Both the position numbers and the translations under genes were made by a program. A model generated the notes under the pieces. That model was given only the letters and a program-made list of their open reading frames with translations. It did no database searches and had not been told where the DNA came from. A stretch of 64,000 bases of DNA from Caballeronia sp. INDeC2 (GTDB taxonomy: Bacteria; Pseudomonadota; Gammaproteobacteria; Burkholderiales; Burkholderiaceae). The stretch spans positions 186,001-250,000 of the forward strand of contig NZ_JALQDG010000012.1 of assembly GCF_023631325.1 (NCBI RefSeq), given 5' to 3'. Positions 19,601 through 29,523 of the stretch are shown here, piece by piece. Every line of letters begins with the position of its first letter. Within the stretch, counting starts at the first letter, position 1.

Positions 19601-21150
19601 CAAAGCGTGCGTCTCTTGAAATAGGCGTATTTGAAGCCCATCGCGGACAGAATACCGAAATATAGCGCAGCGAACACGACGAGACTTGCAGCGAGCAGCG
19701 CGATCCGGAAGAACGGCGTCGCGCGCATGCCGATCCAGTCGAAGTTGACCGCCACCCAATGCATCGCGCCCGCAAGAATCAGGCACGCACCGATCAGTTG
19801 CACGAAAAAGCGCAGCCAGCCCGGCGACGGCTGGTAAATCTTGCGGCGGCGCAGACCCGCGAACAGCAGGAGCGCGTTGGTGAGCGCGCCGAGGCCGATC
19901 GACAGCGTGAGACCCGCATGGGAAAAAATCGGCACGAAAATGTAGTTGCTCACCTGCGTCATGATCAGCACGAAGATCGCGATCTTCACCGGCGTCTTGA
20001 TGTCCTGCTTCGCGTAGAAACCCGGCGCGAGAATCTTGATCAGAATCAGCCCGATCAGCCCGATGCCGTACGCCGCCAGCGCGCGGCCGACCATCACGAC
20101 GGAATGGCTGTCGAACTTGCCGTAGTGAAAGAGCGTCGCGGTGAGCGGCTCGGCGAAGAAGAAGAGCGCGATCGCGCTGGGCGCGGCCAGCAGGAACGTG
20201 ATGCGCAGGCCCCAGTCGAGCAGCGCGGAGTATTCGTCGTTGTCGGCGTCGACGTGCGCTTTCGAGAGGCTCGGCAGCAGAATCGTGCCGAGCGCCGCGC
20301 CGAGCAGCGCGGTGGGAAATTCCATCAGGCGATCGGCGTAGTTGATCCACGACACGGCGCCCGCCCCGATGTTCGACGCGATATTCGTGTTGATGATGAG
20401 GCTCAACTGCCCCACCGACACCGCGAACATGGCCGGGACCATCTTCAGGAGCACGCGCTTTACGCCCGGATGCGCGAGCGCGCGCCGGAAGTTCAGCCCG
20501 ATGCGCGGCGTCATGTCGATCTTCTTCAGGCCGGGCAGCTGTACGAGCAATTGCAGAAAACCGCCGACGATCACCGCATACGCGAGCGCATAGACCGGCA
20601 CCTTCAGATGCGGCGCGACGAACACCGCCGCGAAGATGAACGCCACGTTCAGCAGCACGGGGGCGAACGCGGGCAGCGAAAACTGCTTGTACGTGTTGAG
20701 CACGCCGGACGCGAGCGTCGTCATCGAAATGAGGACGATGTACGGAAACATGATGCGCGTCATCTCGACGGCAAGCGTGTACCCGATGCCCTCGTGCCGA
20801 AGCCCCGACGCCACCGCGTAGACGACCCAGCTCGCGCCCGCCATGCCGGCCAGCGACAGCACGACGAGGAACCACGTGAGCACGGTCGACATCGCGTCGA
20901 CGAGCGCCTTGGTCGGATCGTGGCCCTTGCTGTTCTTGAACTCGGCGAGGATCGGGACGAACGCCTGCGCGAACGCGCCTTCCGCGGAGAGACGCCGCAG
21001 CAGGTTGGGAATGCGGAACGCGACGTAGAACGCGTCGGTATAGAGACTGGCGCCGAAAGCTCGGGCGATCAGCGTTTCGCGGATCAGGCCGGTCACGCGC
21101 GACAGCAGCGTGAAGCCGCTGACCGTCAGGAGGGCTCGGAATAGATTCAT
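19600..21150 (-). CDS. murJ: lipid II flippase MurJ
   Basis: Inner-membrane flippase that moves lipid II to the periplasmic face during peptidoglycan synthesis. 516 residues with about 14 membrane segments. It starts MNLFRALLTVSGFTLLSRVTGLIRETLIA and shows SAEGAFAQAFVPI, WINYADRLMEFPTALLG and YAKQDIKTPVKIA, all MurJ hallmarks. ATG 21150 is the first Met before the conserved start; an upstream in-frame extension is not credible. It is divergent from rpsT, a pairing common in proteobacteria. Confidence 0.97.
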   Translation of the reverse strand: MNLFRALLTVSGFTLLSRVTGLIRETLIARAFGASLYTDAFYVAFRIPNLLRRLSAEGAFAQAFVPILAEFKNSKGHDPTKALVDAMSTVLTWFLVVLSLAGMAGASWVVYAVASGLRHEGIGYTLAVEMTRIMFPYIVLISMTTLASGVLNTYKQFSLPAFAPVLLNVAFIFAAVFVAPHLKVPVYALAYAVIVGGFLQLLVQLPGLKKIDMTPRIGLNFRRALAHPGVKRVLLKMVPAMFAVSVGQLSLIINTNIASNIGAGAVSWINYADRLMEFPTALLGAALGTILLPSLSKAHVDADNDEYSALLDWGLRITFLLAAPSAIALFFFAEPLTATLFHYGKFDSHSVVMVGRALAAYGIGLIGLILIKILAPGFYAKQDIKTPVKIAIFVLIMTQVSNYIFVPIFSHAGLTLSIGLGALTNALLLFAGLRRRKIYQPSPGWLRFFVQLIGACLILAGAMHWVAVNFDWIGMRATPFFRIALLAASLVVFAALYFGILSAMGFKYAYFKRRTL

Positions 21151-21253
21151 GGGGCGCTTATTATACGGGCCACGTGCGGCGCACCCATGAGACTCCATGT
21201 GTTGCGGATCAATTGCATCAAATCGCCCGGCGACGGCGCACGCCACGCCGCGC

Positions 21254-21283
21254 TTGTCACGTCTCATATTCCCTTGCTATAAT
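21254..21283 (+). promoter_or_regulatory. predicted sigma70 promoter of rpsT
   Basis: TTGTCA (21254-21259) and a perfect TATAAT (21278-21283), 18 bases apart. Transcription would start near 21290, leaving an untranslated leader of about 215 bases before rpsT. Confidence 0.75.
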
Positions 21284-21506
21284 TTCCTGTTTCGAAGCTC
21301 CAAAATTCTATCGATGCACGGGAAATTGGGCAGCTTCGCGTCTTTTCCGGCTCTGGCCGGCGATGTTTAGAGGTTCTCGGGCAATCGTTCCCGGGATTTC
21401 AGATCAAATGGCAGCGCGCTCGAGTGTCCGCGTCAGGGCTTTTCAAGGCCTTCGCCGGCCGCGCGCTCCGGACAAGTAACAGCAGAAACAGGACAAGGAA
21501 ACCGTC

Positions 21507-21785
21507 ATGGCAAATTCCGCTCAAGCACGCAAGCGCGCCCGTCAGGCCGCCAAGGCAAACTCGCACAACTCGGCGCTGCGCTCGAAGTTCCGCACGGCCA
21601 TCAAGGCTGTTCGCAAGGCTATCGACGCCGGCGACAAGGCCAAGGCCGCCGAACTGTTCCAGTCGTCGGTCAAGACGATGGACATCATCGCGGACAAGAA
21701 GATCGTCCACAAGAACAAGGCAGCTCGTCACAAGAGCCGCCTGGCTGCAGCCATCAAGGGCCTGCAGGCCCCCGCTGCCCAGTAA
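21507..21785 (+). CDS. rpsT: 30S ribosomal protein S20
   Basis: A 92-residue, strongly basic helical protein that binds 16S rRNA in the body of the 30S subunit. It begins [16 protein letters not shown], a classic S20 start, and continues with [12 protein letters not shown] and [27 protein letters not shown] lies upstream of ATG 21507. The long leader may carry translational autoregulation, as known for E. coli rpsT. Confidence 0.99.
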   Translation: MANSAQARKRARQAAKANSHNSALRSKFRTAIKAVRKAIDAGDKAKAAELFQSSVKTMDIIADKKIVHKNKAARHKSRLAAAIKGLQAPAAQ

Positions 21786-21882
21786 TTCCGGCTCGCTTCC
21801 GGCGGGCGCTTTCCGGTCATCGTGAGTTTTCGTGAACGGGGCGTTCGCCGAAGCAGCTTCCTGTTTCCGCTGCGCAGTAACG

Positions 21883-21909
21883 AAAAAGCCCGCTTCGGCG
21901 GGCTTTTTT
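21883..21909. terminator. bidirectional terminator between rpsT and the DUF3579 gene
   Basis: Perfect stem AAAAAGCCCGC / GCGGGCTTTTT with a TTCG tetraloop and T-runs on both strands, between two convergent genes. Confidence 0.92.
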
Positions 21910-21932
21910 GCGTCTGCTAGTTCTTCGACGGG

Positions 21933-22271
21933 TCAAGGCTGATGCTGCTGGGTCTGCGTGCCATGATGCGGCGGCAGCTCGCACGCCTCGGTCACGAGCA
22001 GGTCATTGTCCTTCGCGAAGTTCAGCACGAAGTCGAAGGCCATTGGCTCTATGTCGCGCAGGCGCGAATCGACGATCACGACCTTGATGTCGCCGATCAT
22101 CGTCGGACGCACGTAGATGGAATATTGCAGACGGGCGTTGGGCCCTTTCGCCTTCGGACCGAAGCCGGACATCACGCCGCACAGGCGCTCGGACCAGTCG
22201 CTCGGCCGAAACTTCCTCCCGTTCCTGGTGATGCCTTGTATGAAGTATTCGGTCGGAGATGTTTCAGCCAT
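21933..22271 (-). CDS. DUF3579 family protein
   Basis: A 112-residue protein of a family found mainly in beta-proteobacteria (DUF3579). It starts MAETSPTEYFIQGITRNGRK and has SDWSERLCGVMSGFG, YVRPTMIGD and RDIEPMAFDFVLNFAKDNDL. There is no signal peptide or membrane segment, and the role is unknown. Its place beside argF and rpsT is conserved in the group but says little about function. A TATAAT on the minus strand (22560-22555) could be its -10, though no good -35 accompanies it. Confidence 0.85.
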   Translation of the reverse strand: MAETSPTEYFIQGITRNGRKFRPSDWSERLCGVMSGFGPKAKGPNARLQYSIYVRPTMIGDIKVVIVDSRLRDIEPMAFDFVLNFAKDNDLLVTEACELPPHHGTQTQQHQP

Positions 22272-22788
22272 GTAGAAATACCTTTTGACGGCCGGTGACG
22301 CGCACCGGGACGCACATGCCTGACGCAGGGAACCGCAAGGGCAGGCGCGGGAAGCGCCGGGCGGTTTCGCGCGTGTCGATCCTGTTGGAAGCGTCCGCGC
22401 CCGCGGCAGAAATGGCGGATTCGACAGCACTGGGCAATCCACCGCGAAATCGAAACGCGCAAAGTCACGCCGACCGGATTCTTGCAAACCCTTCGCCGCA
22501 GATGCGCGTGAAACGGTGCTGAATGTTGCAGAACTGTTGAAACGAGCGAGCGCAATTATACAGCAGCGACCTCTTTTCCGCAGCGCACACAGACATCGTG
22601 CGCGTCCATCGGGGGCGCTACGAAGCCGCGGAACGGGTGTGCGCGCTCGCCATCGTCCTTTTGGGCCAGCCTCGTCAAACATCGCAAAATCCTTTATGCT
22701 CAAATGCGATACCACTCACGACGGCGGCGCCGTCCGGTCCTGACGCCTCATGTCGAAGCGGCCGGTTCGAAGCCGCCGCTTGCGTTTC
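22272..22788. other. intergenic region between the DUF3579 gene and argF
   Basis: About 515 bases between divergent genes. No convincing gene. A minus-strand TATAAT at 22555-22560 and a plus-strand TATGCT near 22694-22699 are possible -10 boxes for the DUF3579 gene and argF. A GC hairpin (GCGGC / GCCGC) lies just upstream of argF at about 22759-22776. Confidence 0.5.
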
Positions 22789-23718
22789 ATGACCGCCAAA
22801 AAAATTCGCCACTATCTTCAGTTCAAGGATTTTTCGCTCGACGACTACGAGTATGTGCTGGAACGCGCGCGCATCCTGAAGCGCAAGTTCAAGAACTACG
22901 AGACCTATCATCCGCTGCACGACCGCACGCTCGCGATGATCTTCGAAAAGAGCTCGACGCGCACGCGCCTCTCGTTCGAAGCGGGGATCTTCCAGCTCGG
23001 CGGCCACGCGGTGTTCATGAACACGCGCGATACGCAGCTCGGCCGCGGCGAGCCGATCGAGGATTCGGCGCAAGTCATCTCGCGCATGGTCGACATCATC
23101 ATGATCCGCACGTTCGGCCAAGACATCATCCAGCGCTTCGCGGAAAGCTCGCGCGTGCCGGTCATCAACGGGCTGACGAACGAATATCACCCGTGTCAGG
23201 TGCTGGCGGACATCTTCACGTTCTACGAGCATCGCGGGCCGATCCACGGCAAGACCGTGGCGTGGGTCGGCGACGCGAACAACATGCTCTACACGTGGAT
23301 CGAGGCCGCGCAAATCCTCGGCTTCAAGCTGCGCCTCTCGACGCCGCTCGGCTACAAGCTGGATCCCGCGCTCGTCTCCGTGGACAGCAAGCCGTTCTAC
23401 GAAGAGTTCGCCGATCCGAACGAAGCGTGCGCGGGCGCCGATCTCGTCACGACGGACGTCTGGACCAGCATGGGCTTCGAAGCCGAAAACGAAGCGCGCA
23501 TGAAGGCGTTCGCCGACTATTGCGTCGACGCCGAGATGATGGCGCGCGCCAATCCCGATGCGCTCTTCATGCATTGCCTGCCCGCGCATCGCGGCGAGGA
23601 GGTGAGCGCGGAAGTCATCGACGGCCCGCAGAGCGTCGTCTGGGACGAGGCGGAGAACCGTCTGCACGTCCAGAAGGCGCTGATGGAGTATCTCCTGCTC
23701 GGCAAGCTCAATCACTGA
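22789..23718 (+). CDS. argF: ornithine carbamoyltransferase
   Basis: Makes citrulline from ornithine and carbamoyl phosphate in arginine synthesis. Carbamoyl-phosphate motif STRTR at residues 56-60, HPCQ at 134-137, DVWTSMG (223-229) for ornithine binding, and catalytic Cys in HCLP (262-265). 309 residues from ATG 22789; an ATG at 22750 would add 13 unconserved residues. It lies upstream of argG but has its own terminator. Confidence 0.97.
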   Translation: MTAKKIRHYLQFKDFSLDDYEYVLERARILKRKFKNYETYHPLHDRTLAMIFEKSSTRTRLSFEAGIFQLGGHAVFMNTRDTQLGRGEPIEDSAQVISRMVDIIMIRTFGQDIIQRFAESSRVPVINGLTNEYHPCQVLADIFTFYEHRGPIHGKTVAWVGDANNMLYTWIEAAQILGFKLRLSTPLGYKLDPALVSVDSKPFYEEFADPNEACAGADLVTTDVWTSMGFEAENEARMKAFADYCVDAEMMARANPDALFMHCLPAHRGEEVSAEVIDGPQSVVWDEAENRLHVQKALMEYLLLGKLNH

Positions 23719-23749
23719 GCGGATAGCGGGCAAATCGGCGCCGCCGCTC

Positions 23750-23786
23750 AGCCGCGCATCCCGAATTTACGGAAGCGCGGCTTTTT
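23750..23786 (+). terminator. rho-independent terminator after argF
   Basis: Stem AGCCGCGC / GCGCGGCT with an inner CCG/CGG pairing, followed by TTTT. It lies about 30 bases after the argF stop and separates argF from argG. Confidence 0.75.
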
Positions 23787-23893
23787 GATGTCAAAATAGC
23801 GTTTTTTCCGCGCACTTCATGCCCGTCGCGCGGCCGGCGGACGCGAAGCGGCGCACAACCGCCGCACCTGGCTTTTCAGCACACGAGTTCACC

Positions 23894-25123
23894 ATGAGCG
23901 ATATCAAGAAAGTCGTGCTCGCCTATTCGGGCGGCCTCGACACCTCCGTCATCCTGAAATGGTTGCAGGACAACTACGACGCCGAAGTCGTGACCTTCAC
24001 GGCCGACATAGGCCAGGGCGAGGAACTGGAGCCCGCGCGCAAGAAGGCGCTCCAGCTCGGCATCAAGCAGGACAACATCTTCATCGAAGACCTGCGTGAA
24101 GAGTTCGTCCGCGATTTCGTGTTCCCGATGTTCCGCGCGAACACCATCTACGAAGGCGAGTATCTGCTCGGCACGTCGATCGCGCGTCCGCTGATCGCGA
24201 AGCGCCAGATCGAGATCGCCCGCGCGACCGGCGCGCAAGCCGTCTCGCACGGCGCCACCGGCAAGGGCAACGATCAGGTCCGCTTCGAACTCGGCTACTA
24301 CTCGCTCGAACCGGGCATCAAGGTGATCGCGCCGTGGCGCGAATGGGATCTGCTCTCGCGCGAAAAGCTGCTCGCGTACGCCGAGAAGGCCGGCATTCCG
24401 ATCGAAATGAAGCACAAGCAAGGCGGCGCGCCCTACTCCATGGACGCGAACCTGCTGCATATCTCGTTCGAAGGCCGCCATCTGGAAGACCCGAAGGCCG
24501 AGGCCGAAGCCGACATGTGGCGCTGGACCGTGTCGCCGGAAGAGGCGCCGGATCAAGCGGAATATGTCGATATCGAATTCGAGAAGGGCGATCCGGTCGC
24601 GCTGAACGGCAAGCGCCTGTCGCCCGCCGAGATGCTGACCGAGCTGAACCGCCTGGGCGGCAAGCACGGCATCGGCCGTCTGGATCTGGTCGAGAACCGC
24701 TACGTCGGCATGAAGTCGCGCGGTTGCTATGAAACGCCGGGCGGCACGATCATGCTGAAGGCGCACCGCGGCATCGAGTCGATCACGCTCGACCGCGAAG
24801 TGGCGCATCTGAAGGACGATCTGATGCCGCGTTACGCATCGCTGATCTACAACGGCTACTGGTGGAGCCCGGAGCGCCGCGCGCTGCAAGTGCTGATCGA
24901 CCACACGCAGGAAAAGGTCAACGGCTGGGTGCGCGTGAAGCTCTACAAGGGCAGCGTGTCGGTCGTCGCGCGCGATTCGAAGGAAACGCTGTTCGACAAG
25001 ACCATCGCAACGTTCGACGACGACGGCGGCGCCTACGACCAGGCCGACGCGGGCGGCTTCATCAAGCTGAACGCGCTGCGCATGCGCATCGCGGAAAACG
25101 CACGTCGCAAGCGCGGCGCGTAA
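23894..25123 (+). CDS. argG: argininosuccinate synthase
   Basis: ATP-dependent joining of citrulline and aspartate, the step after ArgF. PP-loop AYSGGLDTS at residues 10-18, followed by [38 protein letters not shown] and [17 protein letters not shown]. 409 residues is the normal length for this type. It starts at ATG 23894. Confidence 0.98.
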   Translation: MSDIKKVVLAYSGGLDTSVILKWLQDNYDAEVVTFTADIGQGEELEPARKKALQLGIKQDNIFIEDLREEFVRDFVFPMFRANTIYEGEYLLGTSIARPLIAKRQIEIARATGAQAVSHGATGKGNDQVRFELGYYSLEPGIKVIAPWREWDLLSREKLLAYAEKAGIPIEMKHKQGGAPYSMDANLLHISFEGRHLEDPKAEAEADMWRWTVSPEEAPDQAEYVDIEFEKGDPVALNGKRLSPAEMLTELNRLGGKHGIGRLDLVENRYVGMKSRGCYETPGGTIMLKAHRGIESITLDREVAHLKDDLMPRYASLIYNGYWWSPERRALQVLIDHTQEKVNGWVRVKLYKGSVSVVARDSKETLFDKTIATFDDDGGAYDQADAGGFIKLNALRMRIAENARRKRGA

Positions 25124-25141
25124 TTCGCTGTCGCCAGATGT

Positions 25142-25177
25142 AAAAAAACCGCCGGACTCGTTCGGCGGGTTTTTTTC
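25142..25177. terminator. bidirectional terminator between argG and murB
   Basis: A-run, stem AACCGCCG / CGGCGGGTT with one bulged G, then a run of seven T. It serves argG on the plus strand and murB on the minus strand. Confidence 0.85.
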
Positions 25178-25198
25178 TGCGCGTCGTGCGCGTAGGAA

Positions 25199-26215
25199 TC
25201 AGAGGCAGACCGGTTCCATCTCCAGCTCGACGCCGAAGCGCGCAAGCACATCGCGCTTGATGGCTTCGGCCAGTTCCAGCACTTGCGCGCCCGTCGCGCC
25301 GCCGCGATTCACGAGGACGAGCGCCTGACGGTCGTGCACCGCAGCGCCGCCGATGCCGCGTCCTTTCCAGCCGCATTGGTCGATCAGCCAGCCCGCCGCG
25401 AGCTTCACATTTCCGTCCGTTTGCCGGTACGAAACGACGCCGGGTTCGCGCCGGTTCAGCGTCTCGAACGCCGTCGCGCTCACGACGGGATTCTTGAAGA
25501 AGCTGCCCGCATTGCCGAGCACGGTCCAGTCGGGCAGTTTGGCGCGGCGTACGGCGACGACCGCATCGAAGATAGCCTGCGCATCCGGTTTCGAAGCGCC
25601 GTCGAGCGCGCGCGCGACATCGGCATAGTCGGCGCGCGGCGTCCACGCTTTCGGCAACCTGAACACCACCGACGTGATCATGAAGCGTCCGCGCCCTGCC
25701 CGCTTGAAAAAACTGTCGCGATAACCGAAGGCGCACGCGGCGCGATCGAAGTCCACGCGCTCGCCGGTCGCGAGTTCCACCGCGCTCAACCGCTCGAAAC
25801 GCTCGCCCATTTCGAGCCCGTATGCGCCGATGTTCTGAATCGGCGCCGCGCCGACCGTGCCCGGAATCAACGCGAGGTTTTCGAGGCCCGGCATGCCGTG
25901 TGCGAGCGTCCAGGCCACAAAATCGTGCCAATTCTCGCCCGCGCCGGCTTCGACGAGCCACGCATCGCCGTCTTCACCGATCACCCGTTTCCCCGCGATG
26001 CCGACGATCAGCGCGACGCCGTCGAAATCGCGCGTCAGCACGATATTGCTGCCGCCGCCGAGCACGAGTTGCGGCAGGTTCGCGATACGCGCATCGGTGG
26101 CGAGCGCGACGGCCGCATCGACGGAATCGATGCGCATTGCATGACGCGCGCGCGCGTCGAAGCCGAACGTGTTGTGAGCGCGCAGAGAGAAATCGGAGAG
26201 AAGCTGGAGCGACAT
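25199..26215 (-). CDS. murB: UDP-N-acetylenolpyruvoylglucosamine reductase MurB
   Basis: FAD-dependent enzyme that reduces the enolpyruvyl group to give UDP-MurNAc. The 338-residue type I form begins with [17 protein letters not shown] and has [12 protein letters not shown] and [18 protein letters not shown] in the FAD domain. It also has YRDSFFK and [12 protein letters not shown] with the catalytic Ser, and a C-terminal [25 protein letters not shown] 26215 precedes the conserved [10 protein letters not shown]. Confidence 0.96.
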   Translation of the reverse strand: MSLQLLSDFSLRAHNTFGFDARARHAMRIDSVDAAVALATDARIANLPQLVLGGGSNIVLTRDFDGVALIVGIAGKRVIGEDGDAWLVEAGAGENWHDFVAWTLAHGMPGLENLALIPGTVGAAPIQNIGAYGLEMGERFERLSAVELATGERVDFDRAACAFGYRDSFFKRAGRGRFMITSVVFRLPKAWTPRADYADVARALDGASKPDAQAIFDAVVAVRRAKLPDWTVLGNAGSFFKNPVVSATAFETLNRREPGVVSYRQTDGNVKLAAGWLIDQCGWKGRGIGGAAVHDRQALVLVNRGGATGAQVLELAEAIKRDVLARFGVELEMEPVCL

Positions 26216-26315
26216 GAGCGAGGCGCGTCGGTAGAATGACGACAGGTCCGTGATTATAGCGATTGCGCGAGCCGCGCTTCCCCGGCGCGCTCGCCTCAAT
26301 GAAGGAGAAAGACAG

Positions 26316-26801
26316 ATGCCATCGTTTGACGTCGTCAGCGAAGCAAACATGATCGAAGTGAAGAACGCGATCGAGCAGTCGAACAAGGAAATCTCGACGC
26401 GCTTCGACTTCAAGGGTTCGGATTCACGCGTCGAGCAGAAAGAGCGCGAACTCACGCTCTACGCCGACGACGATTTCAAGCTCGGCCAGGTGAAGGACGT
26501 TCTGCTGAACAAGCTGGCCAAGCGCGGCGTCGACGTGCGTTTTCTCGACTACGGCAAGCAGGAGAAGATCGGCGGCGACAAGCTGAAGCAAGTCGTCACG
26601 GTGAAGAAAGGCGTGTCGGGCGATCTGGCGAAAAAGATCGTCAAGATCGTGAAGGACAGCAAGATCAAGGTTCAGGCGAGCATTCAGGGCGACGCGGTGC
26701 GCGTGCAAGGCGCAAAGCGCGACGACCTTCAAAGCGCCATCGCGCTGCTGAAAAAGGAAGTCACGGACACGCCGCTCGACTTCAACAACTTCCGCGACTG
26801 A
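26316..26801 (+). CDS. yajQ: YajQ family nucleotide-binding protein
   Basis: A 161-residue protein of the YajQ (UPF0234) family with two ferredoxin-like domains. It starts [19 protein letters not shown] and has [14 protein letters not shown] and [21 protein letters not shown]. Members bind nucleic acids, and some (in Xanthomonas, for example) bind cyclic-di-GMP to act as virulence regulators; which applies here is not known. GAAGGAG lies upstream of ATG 26316. Confidence 0.95.
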   Translation: MPSFDVVSEANMIEVKNAIEQSNKEISTRFDFKGSDSRVEQKERELTLYADDDFKLGQVKDVLLNKLAKRGVDVRFLDYGKQEKIGGDKLKQVVTVKKGVSGDLAKKIVKIVKDSKIKVQASIQGDAVRVQGAKRDDLQSAIALLKKEVTDTPLDFNNFRD

Positions 26802-26818
26802 TTTCCGGGCATCGAAGT

Positions 26819-26854
26819 AAAAAGTCGTTCCACGCAACTGGAACGGCTTTTTTT
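26819..26854 (+). terminator. terminator after yajQ
   Basis: Stem GTCGTTCCA / TGGAACGGC (one G-T pair), loop CGCAAC, then a run of seven T that abuts the stop codon of plsY on the other strand. Confidence 0.85.
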
Positions 26855-27486
26855 CATTCAGCGGCTTCGGCTTTCTTCTTTTCGCCGATGCGGCTTTCCT
26901 TCCCCGCCAGCAGCTTCGAGATATTGGCGCGATGCCGCCAGATCAGCAGCAGGCTCATTGCGAGAACGGCGAGCGAAATGCGGCTCGGCCCGAACAGGAA
27001 GACCTGAAAGAACGGCGCGAACACGGCCGCGACGAGCGCCGCTAGCGACGAATAGCGGAAGAAGAACGCGATGATCAACCAGGTGAGCAGCGTGGCGATA
27101 CCGAGCGCCGGATGGATCGCGAGCAGCACGCCGGCCGCCGTCGCGACGCCTTTGCCGCCCTGAAACTTGAAGAAAACCGGGTAGAGATGCCCGAGGAAAA
27201 CCGCGATGGCCGCGAGCGCGGTGGCCGTGTTGATGCCGGCGCTATCCAGGCCGAAGCTCGCGCCGAAGTTCGCGACGATCCACACGGGCAGCCAGCCTTT
27301 GAACCCATCGCCGATCAGCGTGAGGATCGCGGCTTTCTTGTTGCCGGTGCGCAGCACGTTGGTCGCGCCGGGATTGCCCGAGCCGTACGAGCGGGGATCG
27401 GCCAGCCCCATCGCGCGACTCACGACGACGGCGAATGAAATCGAGCCGATCAAATAGGACACGACGGCGACGATCAGAAAAATCAT
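26854..27486 (-). CDS. plsY: glycerol-3-phosphate acyltransferase PlsY
   Basis: Inner-membrane enzyme that transfers the acyl group from acyl-phosphate to glycerol-3-phosphate, the first step of phospholipid synthesis. 210 residues, with membrane segments at the N-terminus ([21 protein letters not shown]), about 80-100, 110-140 and 150-180. The three conserved motifs are [32 protein letters not shown] and [11 protein letters not shown]. The C-terminus has a Lys-rich tail. Confidence 0.96.
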   Translation of the reverse strand: MIFLIVAVVSYLIGSISFAVVVSRAMGLADPRSYGSGNPGATNVLRTGNKKAAILTLIGDGFKGWLPVWIVANFGASFGLDSAGINTATALAAIAVFLGHLYPVFFKFQGGKGVATAAGVLLAIHPALGIATLLTWLIIAFFFRYSSLAALVAAVFAPFFQVFLFGPSRISLAVLAMSLLLIWRHRANISKLLAGKESRIGEKKKAEAAE

Positions 27487-27520
27487 GGTGTTTTTTCAGT
27501 TATGGCGAGCGGAACGCATT

Positions 27521-28012
27521 CTAATCGACACTCGCGCACTGCACGGGCTTCGCGTCGAGCAACTCCGTCAGAACCGACGGCTTCAGGCTCACGAGATAAC
27601 CGCGCCGCCCGCCGTTCACATAGATCCGGTCGAGTTCCAGAATGCTCGATTCGACGTACACCGGCATCGCTTTCTTCGTGCCGAACGGCGACGTGCCGCC
27701 CACGAGAAAACCCGAATGCCGGTTCGCCACTTCGGGCTTGCACGGCTCGATGCGCTTTGCGCCCGTCTGCCGCGCAAGGTTCTTCGTGGAAACGGTGCGG
27801 TCGCCGTGCATGAGGACGATGAGCGGCCTCGCGTGCTCGTCCTCCATCACCAGCGTCTTGACGACGATATGCTCGTCCACGCCCAGTTGCCGCGCGGATT
27901 CCTCCGTGCCGCCGTGTTCGACGTAATCGTAGGGATGCTCGCCGAACTCGACCTTGTGACGGCGCAGAAACTGCGTCGCGGGCGTTTCGGATACGTGTTT
28001 GGCTTTCGACAT
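27521..28012 (-). CDS. ybaK: Cys-tRNA(Pro)/Cys-tRNA(Cys) deacylase YbaK
   Basis: Cytoplasmic editing hydrolase that removes cysteine mischarged on tRNA-Pro. 163 residues. The family blocks are TPATQFLRRHKVEF, VKTLVMEDEH, MHGDRTVSTKNLAR with the key Lys, GFLVGGTSPFGTKK and YVNGGRRGYLVSLKP. It ends 34 bases before plsY, so the two may be co-transcribed. ATG 28012 is the only reasonable start. Confidence 0.94.
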   Translation of the reverse strand: MSKAKHVSETPATQFLRRHKVEFGEHPYDYVEHGGTEESARQLGVDEHIVVKTLVMEDEHARPLIVLMHGDRTVSTKNLARQTGAKRIEPCKPEVANRHSGFLVGGTSPFGTKKAMPVYVESSILELDRIYVNGGRRGYLVSLKPSVLTELLDAKPVQCASVD

Positions 28013-28114
28013 GGACGCATTGTAGCGGCGTGCTCCGCGCCTCACCATTGGCCATTCGGCCAAGTGTTCAACGACACGCCGGCCGTGGCACGATCGTGCG
28101 GAAATGAAGCGATC

Positions 28115-29044
28115 TTATCCGCGCGGATGATGCTCGCGATGCAGCTTCTGCAGCCGCTCCCGCGCGACGTGCGTGTAGATCTGCGTCGTCGAGATGTCGG
28201 AGTGGCCGAGCAGCAATTGCACGACGCGCAAGTCCGCGCCGTGATTGAGCAGATGCGTCGCGAACGCGTGACGGAGCGTATGCGGCGAGAGCGGCGCATG
28301 TACGCCGCCCTTCAACGCATGGCGCTTGATGATGTTCCAGAACTGCTGACGCGTCATGCCTTCGCCGCGCGCGGTGACGAAGAGCGCATCGGCGGAACGC
28401 GCGCCGAGCAACACAGGACGCGATTCGCGCAGATAGCGTTCGAGCCAGTCGTGCGCCGTCTCGCCGAACGGGATCAGGCGTTCCTTCGAGCCTTTGCCCA
28501 TCACGCGCACGACACCTTCGTTCAGGCCGAGCTCAACCGTTTTCAGCGTCACGAGCTCGGTCACGCGCAGGCCGCTCGCGTACATCAGTTCGAGCATCGT
28601 GCGATCGCGCAGGCCGAGCGGCGTCTCGATGTCCGGCGCGCCGAGCAGCGCTTCGACTTGCGCCTCGTTGAGCGTCGAAGGAAAGCGCGGAGGCTGCTTG
28701 GCCGAGCGCAGCTTCAATGTCGGATCGGAGGTCACGCGGTGCTCGCGCAACGCCCACGCGTAATAGCGGCGAAAGACGGACAGACGCCGGTTCGCGGACG
28801 TCGCCTTGTCGCCGCGGCGCGCGGCCATGTAGCCGTTCATGTCGGCTTCGGCGGCTGCGTCGATGGATGCGCCGCGCGTCTTGCCGAGCCATTCGGCGAA
28901 CAGCTTGAGATCGCGCCGGTACGCTTCGAGCGAGTTTTTCGCGAGCCCGTGTTCGAGCCAGAGCGCATCGCAAAAGAGATCGATCGCGTCCTGACTCGCG
29001 CTGAGTTCCGGCTTTTGTATTTCTTCAGTCGTTGCGCTCGTCAT
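28115..29044 (-). CDS. xerD: tyrosine recombinase XerD
   Basis: Site-specific recombinase that resolves chromosome dimers at dif together with XerC. The N-terminal SAM-like domain (about residues 20-110) includes AKNSLEAYRRDLKLFAEWL. The catalytic domain has Arg in ASGLRVTELVTL, HTLRHAFATHLLNHGADLR (His and Arg), LLGHSDIS and the nucleophile Tyr in TTQIYTHV. It is a chromosomal housekeeping copy, not a phage integrase. It overlaps the upstream ogt by four bases (ATGA). Confidence 0.95.
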   Translation of the reverse strand: MTSATTEEIQKPELSASQDAIDLFCDALWLEHGLAKNSLEAYRRDLKLFAEWLGKTRGASIDAAAEADMNGYMAARRGDKATSANRRLSVFRRYYAWALREHRVTSDPTLKLRSAKQPPRFPSTLNEAQVEALLGAPDIETPLGLRDRTMLELMYASGLRVTELVTLKTVELGLNEGVVRVMGKGSKERLIPFGETAHDWLERYLRESRPVLLGARSADALFVTARGEGMTRQQFWNIIKRHALKGGVHAPLSPHTLRHAFATHLLNHGADLRVVQLLLGHSDISTTQIYTHVARERLQKLHREHHPRG

Positions 29045-29523
29045 GCGATCCGTACACCTTCATGCGCCAGCAGCCAGCGCTTCACGTTGCGATAAAAACC
29101 GTCGCCGGGATGATGCGCGAAGCCGCCGATCCCGCCCGATGCCACTACCCGGTGGCACGGTATCACGATCGGCAGCGGATTGGAGCCGCACGCCTGCCCT
29201 ACCGCGCGCGGCACGCTGCCGATCTCGTGCGCGAGCTGGCCGTAGGTCCAGACATGCCCCGCCGCGATGGTGCCGATGCCCCGCCACACGCGCTGCTGGA
29301 ACGCGGTGCCGCGGATCGCGAGCGGCAGGTCGAAGCGCATCGAAGGCGTGTCGAAGTAACGGCGGATCTGCGCGGCGGCTTCCTCGGCGAGCGGCGTGCG
29401 CGGCTCGATGCTGTCGACATCGCCGGGCAGATAGACGATCTCGCGCACCGACTGCGCGTCGGCGCGAATGCCGACTTTGCCGAAAGGCGCGTCGATCACG
29501 GCATCGTATGGCGTGTTCTTCAT
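29041..29523 (-). CDS. ogt: methylated-DNA--protein-cysteine S-methyltransferase
   Basis: Suicide repair protein that takes the methyl group from O6-methylguanine. 160 residues. The active-site motif IPCHRVV is followed by GIGGFAHHPGD. The helix-turn-helix part has GTAFQQRVWRGIGTIAAG and TYGQLAHEIGSVPRAVGQA. The ATG at 29523 overlaps the queG stop (ATGA) and its own stop overlaps xerD (ATGA), so the three genes are tightly coupled. Confidence 0.95.
   Translation of the reverse strand: MKNTPYDAVIDAPFGKVGIRADAQSVREIVYLPGDVDSIEPRTPLAEEAAAQIRRYFDTPSMRFDLPLAIRGTAFQQRVWRGIGTIAAGHVWTYGQLAHEIGSVPRAVGQACGSNPLPIVIPCHRVVASGGIGGFAHHPGDGFYRNVKRWLLAHEGVRIA

Noticed and set aside
18755..20875. Very long frame continuing upstream of the SirB1-family gene
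   Set aside because: The upstream 425 codons are an out-of-frame reading of murJ; the real start at 19600 is coupled to the murJ stop.
28115..29044. Tyrosine recombinase as a mobile-element integrase
   Set aside because: Sequence and operon setting (queG-ogt-xerD) fit housekeeping XerD; no attachment-site repeats were seen.
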